Positions 33,011 through 41,912 are shown, counted from the stretch's first letter. The stretch is 47,525 bases of DNA from Pseudoxanthomonas mexicana (GCF_010093385.1 NZ_PDWV01000030.1:1-47525), one strand, 5' to 3'. A program made the numbers and translations. Notes: generated by a model not told the origin, from the sequence alone.

Positions 33011-35572
33011 TCGCTTGCGGCGCCGCTTTTCCGGCACGGGTGATTCCTCCAGTGCGGAGAGCGCCTTGCTGACCGATGCCAGGTCCTGCCTGCGCCGGCC
33101 ATAGTCGCCCCACGGATGCGCCCGCAGCCGGCCCATGCGGCGCGGAGTGCTGGTCAACGTATAGGCATCGCCGCCCTTGATGCGCCCCAGTTCTTCCCAG
33201 CGCAACGGCATGGCGACCGGTGCGCCTTCGCGCGCCCGCAGCGAAAAGGACGCCACGCTGGTGGCGCCGCGCCCATTGCGCAGGTAGTCGATGAAGATCC
33301 TGCCCTTGCGGAACTTCTTGGTCGCGGTGGCCACATAGGCAAGCGGATCGGAGGCGGCCATCGCGTCGGCGAAGGCGTGTGCGAACGCCTTCACCTGCAG
33401 CCAGGGACATGGAGGCTTCAGCGGTACCACCACGTGCAGGCCCTTGCCACCCGAGGTGCGGACGAACGACGTGAGCCCCAGGGCACGCAGGCGTTTGCGT
33501 ACCAGGCGCGCGGCCTCCACCACGCGCGGCCACGCCACGTCGGGGCCCGGGTCGAGATCGAAGACGATGCGGTCCGCCTGGTCCGGGGCGTCGGCCCGCG
33601 CCCCCCAAGGATGGAATTCCAGCGCGTTGAACTGCACCAGTTCGAGCAGACCGGCCTCATCGCGCACCACCAGGTAATCCGCACGCGTGCCGCCCTCCTC
33701 TTCCAGCGGCACGGCCTCCACCCGATCCATGCCGGCCGTGTGATGCTTCTGGAAGAAGCACGGCCGCCCTGCGCCCTGCGGGCATCGCACCACCGACAGC
33801 GGGCGCCCATCCAACTCGGGCAGCAGCCAGCGCGCCATCGCACGGTAGTAGTCGAACACCTGCTGCTTGGTGATGCCGCTGTCCGGAAAGACCACGCGCC
33901 CGGGATGAGTCAACTCGATCGTGGCGTCGCGGGCGTGCGTGCGCGTGGCGGGCATGGCGGTATCTCCGGCAGAGGGACGTGCTTCGCGCAGGTCCGCCGG
34001 CCGCTTGTCACGGCGGAGGGTCTTCAGCGCGGGCTGGCGCAGCAGACCCTGATTGCCGCGGCCATGATGGAACACCTCGGCGACCAGGCGCGGCACGACC
34101 CAGCGCGCGCGGCGCAGTTCGGGATCGTCCACGTCCACCCGGGCGGTGGGCGTAGCGCGCGCGCCCTTTGCCAGCTGCTTGGCCAAGGATTCGAGCAGCG
34201 CATCGCTCATGCCCGTGCCGACGCGCCCGGCATAGCGCCAGCCGCGGGCGCCGTCGGGTGCGGCCAGCAGCAGTGCACCCAATCCGGCACGCCGACCCTT
34301 CGGCGCCGTGAAGCCGACCACGGCGAACTCTTCGGCATCGCGTTGCTTGATCTTCCGCCAGGCAGCGCCGCGGCCGGCATGATAGGGCGCGTCGGCGCGC
34401 TTGGAGATGATGCCCTCCAGCCCCCTCTCGATCGCCATCTTCAATGCCTCGTCGCCACGGCCGACGATGTGCGAGCTGTAGACCAGGTGGTCCGGCGGAG
34501 ACTTCAGGATTTCCGCCAGCAGCGCCTTGCGCTGGTACTGAGGGCTGCCGGCCAGGTCCACGCCATCGACCTGCAGGATGTCGAACAGGACGTAGGACAG
34601 CGTGGCGTTCTTCTCGCCCGCCAGCGTGGCCTGCAACAGGCCGAAGTCCTCCTGCCGTCCCGCGCCGGCGACCAGTTCGCCGTCGAGCACCGCCTCGTCC
34701 AGATCGAGCGCTTCGAGCGCACTGACGATCTCCGGCGCCTGGCTGGTCCATTCGCGTTCGTTGCGCGACCACAGACGCACGCGGCCGCGCCGGATTTCGG
34801 CGATCAGGCGGTAGCCGTCCCATTTCGCTTCGTGCAGCCAGTCGTCGCCGGCAGGCACCTCCTGCTGGAGCTTCGCCAGTTGCGGGGCGCGGAATCCCGG
34901 ATGCTTCGACGTGGCGCGCGCGCCATCGAGCCGGGCAGCGCGATGCGCCCAGCGCTCACGGGGCGCGGCGGCCTGCGTGGCGCGGGATGCTGCGCGTGCG
35001 CCGGCTTTCGCCGCTGCGCGCCTGCGCCGGGCGGGACGCGTGTCCGGTGGCGGCGTGACGTCTTCGAGCAGATCGTCGGCCTCGCGCGGGCCGGCGAAAG
35101 CGTCGCGCTCCTTGAACAGCAACCACTGCGGCTGGCGCGCCGGCACATGCGTGCGCACCAGGTGCCAGCTGCCCTTGAGCTTGTCGCCGAACATGCGGCA
35201 GCGCAGATGCCCCTTCGCCAGCTGCGCCTCGGCATCGCCATCGGTGCTCCACAGGCCGCGGTCGAAGGTGGCGACATGGCCGCCGCCGTACTGCCCTTTC
35301 GGTATCTCGCCTTCAAACTGGGCGTAGTCGATGGGGTGATCCTCGACTTCGGCGGCCAGACGTTTCACGTCGGGATCGAAGCTGGGGCCCTTCGGCACCG
35401 CCCAGCTCTTTAGCGTGTCGCCCACCTGCAGGCGGAAGTCGTAATGGCGCCGGCTGGCGTGGTGCAGCTGTACGACGAAGATGGGTCGCTTGCCGCGCCC
35501 GCGCGGCGCGTCCGCGTCCGGCTCGGGAGTGCGGTCGAAATGGCGCTTGCGACGGTATTCCTGCAGGCTCAT
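33005..35572 (-). CDS. ligD: Multifunctional NHEJ ligase LigD (phosphoesterase-ligase-polymerase)
   Basis: An 855-residue three-domain enzyme in the Pseudomonas order. The 3'-phosphoesterase domain (about 1-160) has QLHHASRRHYDFRL (His38, His43, Asp45) and DHP at 78-80. After an Arg/Ala-rich linker (about 178-210) the ATP-dependent ligase has adenylated Lys250 in EAKWDGYR. The primase-polymerase domain (from about 555) starts at ELTHPGRVVFPDSGITK and has metal-binding VFDLDPGPD. It processes, fills and seals double-strand breaks with Ku. The ATG is preceded by AGGAG. It is downstream of ku and the GIY-YIG-like gene on the same strand. Confidence 0.95.
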   Translation of the reverse strand: MSLQEYRRKRHFDRTPEPDADAPRGRGKRPIFVVQLHHASRRHYDFRLQVGDTLKSWAVPKGPSFDPDVKRLAAEVEDHPIDYAQFEGEIPKGQYGGGHVATFDRGLWSTDGDAEAQLAKGHLRCRMFGDKLKGSWHLVRTHVPARQPQWLLFKERDAFAGPREADDLLEDVTPPPDTRPARRRRAAAKAGARAASRATQAAAPRERWAHRAARLDGARATSKHPGFRAPQLAKLQQEVPAGDDWLHEAKWDGYRLIAEIRRGRVRLWSRNEREWTSQAPEIVSALEALDLDEAVLDGELVAGAGRQEDFGLLQATLAGEKNATLSYVLFDILQVDGVDLAGSPQYQRKALLAEILKSPPDHLVYSSHIVGRGDEALKMAIERGLEGIISKRADAPYHAGRGAAWRKIKQRDAEEFAVVGFTAPKGRRAGLGALLLAAPDGARGWRYAGRVGTGMSDALLESLAKQLAKGARATPTARVDVDDPELRRARWVVPRLVAEVFHHGRGNQGLLRQPALKTLRRDKRPADLREARPSAGDTAMPATRTHARDATIELTHPGRVVFPDSGITKQQVFDYYRAMARWLLPELDGRPLSVVRCPQGAGRPCFFQKHHTAGMDRVEAVPLEEEGGTRADYLVVRDEAGLLELVQFNALEFHPWGARADAPDQADRIVFDLDPGPDVAWPRVVEAARLVRKRLRALGLTSFVRTSGGKGLHVVVPLKPPCPWLQVKAFAHAFADAMAASDPLAYVATATKKFRKGRIFIDYLRNGRGATSVASFSLRAREGAPVAMPLRWEELGRIKGGDAYTLTSTPRRMGRLRAHPWGDYGRRRQDLASVSKALSALEESPVPEKRRRKRS

Positions 35573-35647
35573 GGACGCTCCTCGCCTCCGTTATGACGCC
35601 ACGGCCGTCAACAGCGCGTGCAAGTAGCGGCCGAGCCGCGCGCGGGG

Positions 35648-36274
35648 TCAGCCGGGCGACAGGCTGTTGCGTGCATGCCACGCACGCAGGGCCGGCGAAA
35701 CGGCATCGTCCAGCGGCACCTCGAGCACCCGGTAGGCATCGAGCGCGTCGCGCAGCACGGCCCAGGGCGTGCCCGACCGTGCCAGCGGCCACCCGTCCAC
35801 GGGACCGTAGCGTGCGATGGCGGCCTGCTCGCCCGCGCCCAGGTGCTCGCGCTGCGCGGCCAGCCGCTCCGCCACCCAGCCCCGCAGCGGATGGAGGGCG
35901 AAACCCGCGTCCTCGAGGGCAGTGCGTGCGGCGCTCAAAGCGGTTTCCGCGCCACGGAACCATTCGGTCCGGCCCGCCGCACGCGCGGGCACGATGAGCG
36001 GCGGCGGCGCGGCGTGCAGGTGCAGATCGCGCTTCAGACGGGTCTCCCAGCTGCGGGCCTCGCGCACGCTGGCTGCCTCGGCCAGCCAGCCGCGGTCGAG
36101 GTCGAAGAACGCGTAGTAGCGCGGCGAGAACGCCTGCATGCGCCGCAGCGGATCGGTGGCGATGCCCAGCTTGGCGTGGTCTTCGTAGGCGCAGGGCAGC
36201 ACGTACAGGAAGGCGCGTCCGCTGGCGCCGGTGCCGACGCCTTCCACCGGCACGACGCGGCGCCCGCCCGCCAT
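35648..36274 (-). CDS. GIY-YIG/T5orf172-like domain protein in the ku-ligD operon
   Basis: A 208-residue protein not known as an NHEJ factor. Residues 22-110 read like the T5orf172 branch of the GIY-YIG fold: FLYVL (in place of GIY), HAKLGIATDPLRRMQ (in place of YIG plus the basic helix, Arg44/45), a conserved-type Glu in ARSWETRLKRDLH (Glu77) and the late TEWF (104-106), common in that group. The remaining ~95 residues are unassigned. Whether it cuts or only binds DNA is unknown. Its ATG is 3 nt after the ku stop and its stop 75 nt before ligD, so it should be co-expressed with both. Confidence 0.72.
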   Translation of the reverse strand: MAGGRRVVPVEGVGTGASGRAFLYVLPCAYEDHAKLGIATDPLRRMQAFSPRYYAFFDLDRGWLAEAASVREARSWETRLKRDLHLHAAPPPLIVPARAAGRTEWFRGAETALSAARTALEDAGFALHPLRGWVAERLAAQREHLGAGEQAAIARYGPVDGWPLARSGTPWAVLRDALDAYRVLEVPLDDAVSPALRAWHARNSLSPG

Positions 36275-36277
36275 GCG

Positions 36278-37198
36278 TCAGCGCGACGCGGCCTTGCGCG
36301 CCGCCTTCTTCGCGGCGGCCTTCTTCGCGGCCTTGGCCGCCTTGCGCGGGGCCTTCTTCGCGGGCGTCTTCTTCGCAGGCGTCTTCGCCGGCGTGCGCTT
36401 CTTGGTGTCCAGGCTCTTCTGCAGCAGCGCCATGAAATCGACCACGTTGGTGGCGGCGTCCTCGCGCTCGGGCGCGTCGTCGTCCGTGATCTTCGTGGTG
36501 GCGCCGCGGGCCTTGATGCGTTTCTTGATGATGGCTTCCAGCCGCTGGCGGAACTCGTCGTGATAGTCGTCCGGCGCCCACTTGGCCGACATCGAGCCGA
36601 TCAGGCTCTCGGCCATCTCGCGCTCCTTGGCGGTGATGCGGTAGTCCGATGCCTTGCCGGCGGGCAGCTTGTATTCGTCCGGTTCCACCAGTTCCTGCGG
36701 ATAGCGCAGCATCATCAGGACCAGTGCATCACCCTCCGGAATCACCGCGCACAGGTATTCGCGGGTGCGGATCACCACCCGCGCCACGCCCACCTTGCCG
36801 GTGCTGGCCAGGGTGTCGCGCAGCAGCACATAGCCCTTCTCGGCCTTCTTGCCGGGCACCAGGATGTAGGGCTTTTCGTAGAAGCGGATGCCGATGTCGT
36901 CACGGTCGACGAAGGCCTCCACCTCCACCGACTCGTGCGTCTGCGGGGCGGCCGACGCGATGTCGTCTTTCTCCACCACCACGTAACTGCCCTTGTCGTA
37001 CTCGAACGCCTTGACGATGTCCTTCCACGGGACTTCCTCGCCGGTCTCGGCGTTCACGCGCTCGAAGCGGATGGGCTTTCTGTCGCGCGAGTCCAGCATA
37101 CGGAAGCTGATGTCGACCTTGCGCTCGCCGGACATCAGCGACACGGGGATGTTGAGCAGACCGAACGACAGGGTACCGGTCCAGATGGGGCGCGCCAT
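36278..37198 (-). CDS. ku: NHEJ DNA end-binding protein Ku
   Basis: A 306-residue bacterial Ku. The beta-barrel ring core starts MARPIWTGTLSFGLLNIPVSL, with YILVPGKKAEKGYVLLRDTL and a conserved REYLCAVIPEGDALVLMMLRYP. From about residue 250 the protein is an extended Lys/Ala/Pro-rich tail (repeats of TPAKK and KKAA) that is typical of DNA-sliding/bridging tails in bacterial Ku. It binds double-strand DNA ends and recruits LigD. First gene of the operon with the GIY-YIG-like gene and ligD. Confidence 0.95.
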   Translation of the reverse strand: MARPIWTGTLSFGLLNIPVSLMSGERKVDISFRMLDSRDRKPIRFERVNAETGEEVPWKDIVKAFEYDKGSYVVVEKDDIASAAPQTHESVEVEAFVDRDDIGIRFYEKPYILVPGKKAEKGYVLLRDTLASTGKVGVARVVIRTREYLCAVIPEGDALVLMMLRYPQELVEPDEYKLPAGKASDYRITAKEREMAESLIGSMSAKWAPDDYHDEFRQRLEAIIKKRIKARGATTKITDDDAPEREDAATNVVDFMALLQKSLDTKKRTPAKTPAKKTPAKKAPRKAAKAAKKAAAKKAARKAASR

Positions 37199-37268
37199 GG
37201 AATGCCTGCCACGGGAAACGAGGCCTGCATGCTGGCCAGCCGGGACGAAAGCCTGCGTGAAAGCGGGT

Positions 37269-37287
37269 GTCCGCGCGCGACGCGGAC
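37269..37287 (-). terminator. Hairpin after pilZ
   Basis: GTCCGCG-TCGCG-CGCGGAC on the minus strand, a perfect 7-bp stem starting 5 nt after the pilZ stop, followed by a broken T-rich stretch (CGCTTTC). It may separate the pilZ operon from ku. Confidence 0.4.
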
Positions 37288-37292
37288 GCGCC

Positions 37293-37646
37293 TCACATGG
37301 TGTGCGTGGGCTTCTCGCCGCTGAGGCTGCCGGCCAGCATGGTCTCGATGCGGTTCTTGATCGCTTCGCCTTCGCTGGTCTCGGCGAACTGCACGCCGAT
37401 GCCGGCCGCGCGGTTGCCCTGGGCGCCCGCTGGCGTCACCCAGACCACCTTGCCGGCCACCGGCAGGCGGTCGCTGGACTCGGGCAGCGTGAGCAGCAGG
37501 AAGACCTCGTCGCCGAGGAAGTAGCGCTTGGGCGTGGGCACGAAGATGCCGCCACCCTTCACGAACGGCATATAGGCGTTGTACAGCGCGGCCTTGTCCT
37601 TCACTGCCAGTGACAGGATGCCCTGCCGTCCACCTGCTGCATTCAT
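37293..37646 (-). CDS. pilZ: Type IV pilus assembly protein PilZ
   Basis: A 117-residue stand-alone PilZ protein. It keeps the fold (QGILSLAVKDKAALYNAYMPFV, GDEVFLLLTLPES, AGKVVWVTPAG, GIGVQF) but lacks the N-terminal RxxxR motif that binds cyclic-di-GMP, as is typical of PilZ proteins working with PilB/FimX in pilus assembly. It is last in the operon mltG-tmk-holB-pilZ, the order conserved in Pseudomonas and Xanthomonas. Confidence 0.92.
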   Translation of the reverse strand: MNAAGGRQGILSLAVKDKAALYNAYMPFVKGGGIFVPTPKRYFLGDEVFLLLTLPESSDRLPVAGKVVWVTPAGAQGNRAAGIGVQFAETSEGEAIKNRIETMLAGSLSGEKPTHTM

Positions 37647-37668
37647 TCCCCGTCTCCGTGCGTGTCGG

Positions 37669-38646
37669 TCAGCCGCGCCGCGCGCCGACGGCGCGCCCGC
37701 GGTCGCTGCCGGCCCACGCCAGCAGCAGTTCCACCATGGCCAGGTCGGCGCGCACCGTGGTCCGCAACAGGTCGCGGGTACGATTGGCGGCGTCGAACCA
37801 GGTGGCCAGCTTGTTCAATCGGGCCGGATCGGTCAAGCCGATGCGACCCGCCTGCTCCAGCGCAAGATCGGCGGCATGGCGCAGGCGCGCATCGGCCAGT
37901 TCATCGTTGGCCCAGCGCTGCGCGGTCTCCACCACGCCGATCTCGCCCTGCTCCAGCCGCTTGAGGTCCCGCGCGACGGCTTCGCGCAGGGCCAGGCCAT
38001 CGTGGCGCAGCCAGTCGTCCGCCAGGCCGGGATGGCCGCGCGCGGCGTCCAGGGCGCGCTGGGCGTCGGCCTCGGCATGGCCCTGCGCCCGCAGCCAGGC
38101 GAGTGCCTCATCGTGCGGGGGCAGGCGGAACTCGATGCGCTGGCAACGGCTGCGGATCGTCGCCGGCAGGCGCGCGGGTTGCGCGCTGACCAGCCACAGA
38201 TAGCGGCCCGGGGCGGGTTCCTCGAGCGTCTTCAGCAGTGCGTTGCAGGCCGCGCGGTTGATGGCGTCGGCGGGATCGAGGATCGCCACCTGCGCCTGGC
38301 CGTATTGCGGTGTCAGCGCCAGCTTCTGCGCGACCTCGCGCACCTGGTCGATGACGATCTCGGTACGCAGCTTGCTGCCGTCCTTGGTGGGCGCGAACGA
38401 CACCACCTGCAGGTCGGGATGGGTGCCGGCCTCGATCAGGTGCGCACTGCGGTCGTTCGGCGCGGGTTCGCCGCGTGCATCGCGCTGCTGCGCCAGCACG
38501 CGGCGCGCCAGGCGGTCCACCACCGCGCGCTTGCCCAACCCCGCAGGGCCGCAGACCAGCAGGCCGTGGCCGAGGCGGCCAGCCTCCAGCGCCGCGACCG
38601 CGTGGTCGTACGCACGCTGCTGCCAGGGGGAGAACGCCGTGCTCAT
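37669..38646 (-). CDS. holB: DNA polymerase III delta' subunit
   Basis: A 325-residue clamp-loader subunit with a RecA-like AAA+ domain (LLVCGPAGLGKRAVVDRLA, a degenerate Walker A; SRC sensor region in IRSRCQRIEF) and a helical C-terminal region. It supports loading of the sliding clamp. The ATG at 38646 overlaps the tmk stop by 4 nt (ATGA). Confidence 0.92.
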   Translation of the reverse strand: MSTAFSPWQQRAYDHAVAALEAGRLGHGLLVCGPAGLGKRAVVDRLARRVLAQQRDARGEPAPNDRSAHLIEAGTHPDLQVVSFAPTKDGSKLRTEIVIDQVREVAQKLALTPQYGQAQVAILDPADAINRAACNALLKTLEEPAPGRYLWLVSAQPARLPATIRSRCQRIEFRLPPHDEALAWLRAQGHAEADAQRALDAARGHPGLADDWLRHDGLALREAVARDLKRLEQGEIGVVETAQRWANDELADARLRHAADLALEQAGRIGLTDPARLNKLATWFDAANRTRDLLRTTVRADLAMVELLLAWAGSDRGRAVGARRG

Positions 38647-39305
38647 GCCAGGTCGCTGTCCGTCAGCGTACGCAGATAGGCGGTGATGGCCGCTTCCACC
38701 GCGGCCGCGACGCCTGCCGGCGGCTGCGCCGCATCGATCACGCGGAAGCGTTGCGGCTCGGCAGCGGCGCGCGCGCGGAAGCCGGCGCGCACGCGCTCGA
38801 AGAAGTCGTCCTGCTCGCTCTCGATCCGGTCCGGCCACAGGTCGCGGCCGGCGGTGCGCGCTCGGCCTTCGCGCACGTCCAGGTCGAGCAGCAGGGTCAG
38901 CCCCGGCTTCACGCCCACGGCGCGGCGCTCGAGGGCGGCGATCCACTCGGGGTCCAGGCCGCGGCCCGCGCCCTGGTAGGCATAGCTGGAATCGGTGAAA
39001 CGGTCGCTGACGACGAACGCGCCGCGACGCAGCGCAGGGCGCACCACTTCGCGCACGTGCTGCGCGCGCGAGGCGAACATCAGCAGCAGCTCGGTCTCCG
39101 GCGCCAGCGCTTCGTCCTGCGGATTGAGCAGCAACTCGCGGATGCGCTCGGCCAGCGGCGTACCGCCGGGTTCGCGCGTCAGCACCACCTCGTGGCCGGC
39201 CGCCTGCAGGCGGTCGCGGATGGCCGCGATGGCGCTGGTCTTGCCGGCGCCCTCGCCGCCTTCCAGCGTGACCAGGCGCGGCTGGGTCAGCACGGCCTCG
39301 CTCAT
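38643..39305 (-). CDS. tmk: Thymidylate kinase
   Basis: A 220-residue dTMP kinase. The P-loop is LEGGEGAGKTS, the DR(Y/F) motif is in FVVSDRFTDSSYAYQG, and TREPGGTPLAERIRELLL is the substrate region. It makes dTDP for DNA synthesis. The ATG at 39305 overlaps the mltG stop by 4 nt (ATGA). Confidence 0.95.
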   Translation of the reverse strand: MSEAVLTQPRLVTLEGGEGAGKTSAIAAIRDRLQAAGHEVVLTREPGGTPLAERIRELLLNPQDEALAPETELLLMFASRAQHVREVVRPALRRGAFVVSDRFTDSSYAYQGAGRGLDPEWIAALERRAVGVKPGLTLLLDLDVREGRARTAGRDLWPDRIESEQDDFFERVRAGFRARAAAEPQRFRVIDAAQPPAGVAAAVEAAITAYLRTLTDSDLA

Positions 39306-40369
39306 GGCGCTTCCGCCTTGCGCAGGGTCTCGCGGCGGGTGACCAGGTAGCGCGCGACGGCGGCGTTGTGCTCGGCGAGCGTGGCCGAAAAGATGTGCCG
39401 GCCGCTGCCGTCGCCGACTGCGACGAAATACAGCGCATCGCCGTCGGCCGGATTCACTGCCGCCCGCAGCGCATCCGCACCGGGCATGGCGATCGGCGTG
39501 GGCGTCAGCCCCTTGCGGGTATACGTGTTGTAGGGCGTGTCGGTGGTCAGGTCGCGGCGGCGAATGTTGCCGTCGTAGCCGCTGCCGATGCCGTAGATGA
39601 CGGTGGGATCGGTCTGCAGCGGCATGCCGATCTTCAGCCGGCGCGCGAACACGCCGGCGATGGCGGGACGTTCCTCGGCGATGCCGGTTTCCTTCTCGAT
39701 GATCGAGGCCAGGATCAGCGCCTCCTCCGCCGACTGCAGCGGGATGCCGGGCGCTCGCGCTTCCCAGGCCGCGGCCAGTGCCTTCTCCATGGCGGCGTAG
39801 GCACGCTTGAGCACGTCCAGGTCGGACTCGCTGCGCGTATAGACGTAGGTCTCGGGCAGGAAGCGTCCCTCCGGATGCTGGTCGGGGTGGCCCAGCGCGG
39901 CCATCAGTTCGGCATCGCTCATCTGCGCGGTCTTCTGCTGCAGGGGCGAGGCGTTGCGCAGCGCCGCGCGGACCTGGCGGATGTTCCAGCCCTCCACCAG
40001 CGTGAACCGGTACTGGAGCGTGCGGCCCTCCCGCATGCGCTGCAGCAGTTCGCGCGGGGTCAGCGTGGGCGCCAGGGCGTACTCGCCGACCTTCAGCTGG
40101 CTGGCGGTGTTCGTCTGGCGCGCCAGCAGGCGCCACTGCAGGTCGGTGCCATGCGACACCCCACTCTCGCGCAGCTTGCGCAGGACCGTGGGGAAGGCAT
40201 CGCCCGAGGCCACTTCCACCGTCGCATCGGCCGTCGTGCCGCCGATGGGCGCATCCGCGAACCCCCGATGCCCCTGCCCCAGCCAGAGGCCGGCACCCAC
40301 CGCCACGGCCAGCAGCAGGGCGAACAGGATGACGATGAAGCGGCAACCGCGCTTGAGAGCTGACGCCAC
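39302..40369 (-). CDS. mltG: Endolytic murein transglycosylase MltG
   Basis: A 355-residue inner-membrane lytic transglycosylase that ends new glycan strands. After an N-terminal transmembrane helix (FIVILFALLLAVAVGAGLWL) a LysM-like region and a YceG catalytic domain follow, with the catalytic Glu in LASIIEKETGIAEERP and the conserved NTYTRKGLTPTPI. Start: GTG at 40369, preceded by GAGG at 5 nt; no ATG is in place. It follows pabB after a gap of about 70 nt and overlaps tmk. Confidence 0.93.
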   Translation of the reverse strand: MASALKRGCRFIVILFALLLAVAVGAGLWLGQGHRGFADAPIGGTTADATVEVASGDAFPTVLRKLRESGVSHGTDLQWRLLARQTNTASQLKVGEYALAPTLTPRELLQRMREGRTLQYRFTLVEGWNIRQVRAALRNASPLQQKTAQMSDAELMAALGHPDQHPEGRFLPETYVYTRSESDLDVLKRAYAAMEKALAAAWEARAPGIPLQSAEEALILASIIEKETGIAEERPAIAGVFARRLKIGMPLQTDPTVIYGIGSGYDGNIRRRDLTTDTPYNTYTRKGLTPTPIAMPGADALRAAVNPADGDALYFVAVGDGSGRHIFSATLAEHNAAVARYLVTRRETLRKAEAP

Positions 40370-40437
40370 GTAGTCCTCGGTGCTTGAAGCGGGTTGTGCA
40401 GGATACCCGGTCGCCGTCTCAGGCTGTAGGCGCGGGG

Positions 40438-41799
40438 TCAGCCTTCCAGCGCCTTCAGCACGCCACGGGCCTTGGCGCGGGTCTCGTCCAGCTCCTTTTC
40501 CGGGACCGAATCGGCGACGATGCCGGCCCCGGTGCGGAAGCGGGCCACGCTGCCCGTTCCCTCGGCGAGGATTTCGGCACTGCGGATCAGGATGTTCAGG
40601 TCCAGATCGCCGTCGCGGTTGAGCCAGCCGAAGGCGCCGGTGTAGGCGCCGCGCGGGACCTGTTCCAGTTCCGCGATGATCTGCATGCAGCGCACCTTCG
40701 GGCAGCCGGTGATGGTGCCCCCGGGGAAGGTGGCACGGATCACGTCGCCGGCCGTCGCATCCGCACGCAGGTGACCGCGCACGTTGCTGACGATGTGGTG
40801 CACGTGCGCGTAGCTCTCCACCGTCATCAGCTCGTCCACCTGCACGCTGCCCGGGGTGCAGACGCGGCCCAGGTCGTTGCGTTCCAGGTCGATCAGCAGG
40901 ACGTGTTCGGCGCGTTCCTTCGGGTGGCCGACGAGTTCGCGGATGCGTGCCGCGTCGTCGTCGCCCTCGAAGCGCGGGCGGGTGCCGGCGATCGGGCGCG
41001 TCTCCACCACCTCGCCACGCACCGAGACCAGCCTCTCGGGCGATGAACTCACCACCGTCCAGCCCGGCGTGGCGAACAGGCCTGCAAACGGCGCGGGATT
41101 GGCGGTGCGCAGGCGGGCGTACAGCGCGGCCGGATCCAGGTCCGCCTCGAAGCGCGCATGCCAGGGGCGCGAGAGAGTGACCTGGGAGATGTCGCCGGCA
41201 CGGAGGTAATCGAGGATGCGCTGCACGCCTGCGGTGAAGCGCTCCGGCGCGTCCTCGTCGATGCGTGACGGCGGCTGCCACATGAGCAGGTCCGGCTGTC
41301 GCGTCGCTACCGCCACGTCGGCCACCGTGCGTGCCATCAGGTCGCCCTGCCCCGCTTCCGCCACGACCACGCAATCGCCGGTGCTGCGATCGCGCAGTAC
41401 GGCGGCGGGACAGCGCAGTGCGAGGGCGACGGGGTGCGCCGCGGCCCCACGGGGCAATTGCAGCACCGGCTCCACCTGCTGCGCCAACTCATACGCCAGC
41501 AGCAAGGCCCAGCCGCCTCGGAACGGCCAGCGTGGCTCCTCGCGCGGCATGCGCTCGGCCAGCCAGTGCCGATCGAGCGCGGCAAGGAAGTCGCCGGTCT
41601 CCGCGTTGCCCTGCAGATCGCGGGTGACGCCGTCAGCATCCAGCCGCAGCCCCGTGCCATCGGCCACCAACAGGATGTCCCAACGGCCCTGGGCGGTGCC
41701 CGACGCGACCGATTCCAGCAGCACCGGATAGCGCTGCGGATCCAGCCGATGCACGGCCAGCAGGTCGGTGTCCGACGGAAGAGCGCGCGTTTCGATCAT
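40438..41799 (-). CDS. pabB: Aminodeoxychorismate synthase component I (PabB) or anthranilate synthase I-like
   Basis: A 453-residue chorismate-utilising enzyme. The C-terminal catalytic half contains SPERLVSVRGE, TRPIAGTRPR, KERAEHVLLIDLERNDLGR and FPGGTITGCPK. It combines chorismate and ammonia from PabA for folate precursor synthesis. Its place beside mltG-tmk-holB-pilZ and after fabF is the usual pabB position in Xanthomonadaceae, while Pseudomonas has pabC here. The motif is PIAGT, with Ala where E. coli PabB has the nucleophilic Lys (PIKGT), as in TrpE; the PabB call therefore rests on context. A palindromic repeat separates it from fabF. Confidence 0.82.
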   Translation of the reverse strand: MIETRALPSDTDLLAVHRLDPQRYPVLLESVASGTAQGRWDILLVADGTGLRLDADGVTRDLQGNAETGDFLAALDRHWLAERMPREEPRWPFRGGWALLLAYELAQQVEPVLQLPRGAAAHPVALALRCPAAVLRDRSTGDCVVVAEAGQGDLMARTVADVAVATRQPDLLMWQPPSRIDEDAPERFTAGVQRILDYLRAGDISQVTLSRPWHARFEADLDPAALYARLRTANPAPFAGLFATPGWTVVSSSPERLVSVRGEVVETRPIAGTRPRFEGDDDAARIRELVGHPKERAEHVLLIDLERNDLGRVCTPGSVQVDELMTVESYAHVHHIVSNVRGHLRADATAGDVIRATFPGGTITGCPKVRCMQIIAELEQVPRGAYTGAFGWLNRDGDLDLNILIRSAEILAEGTGSVARFRTGAGIVADSVPEKELDETRAKARGVLKALEG

Positions 41800-41805
41800 G
41801 GCTTC

Positions 41806-41888
41806 GTCATCCCGGCGAAAGCCGGACCCAGTGCCTTGTCCTGCAGTAGAAGCGTAAGACGCTGGGCCCCGGCTTTCGCCGGGGTGAC
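41806..41888. repeat. REP-like palindromic repeat between fabF and pabB
   Basis: GTCATCCCGGCGAAAGCCGG at 41806-41825 faces CCGGCTTTCGCCGGGGTGAC at 41869-41888 as an imperfect inverted repeat that extends inward (GACCCAG against CTGGGCC), with about 30 bases between. The GTCATCCCGGCGAAAGCCGG motif matches the dispersed palindromic repeats abundant in Xanthomonadaceae intergenic regions. It can form a long stem-loop on either strand and may act as a terminator or mRNA stabiliser. No second copy is in this window. Confidence 0.82.
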
Positions 41889-41912
41889 GTCGTCGATTTT
41901 TCCGGCACCGCT

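Noticed and set aside
36278..36450. Lys/Ala/Pro repeats at the end of ku as a tandem repeat expansion
   Set aside because: Low-complexity basic tails are normal in bacterial Ku proteins, and the underlying DNA repeats are imperfect.
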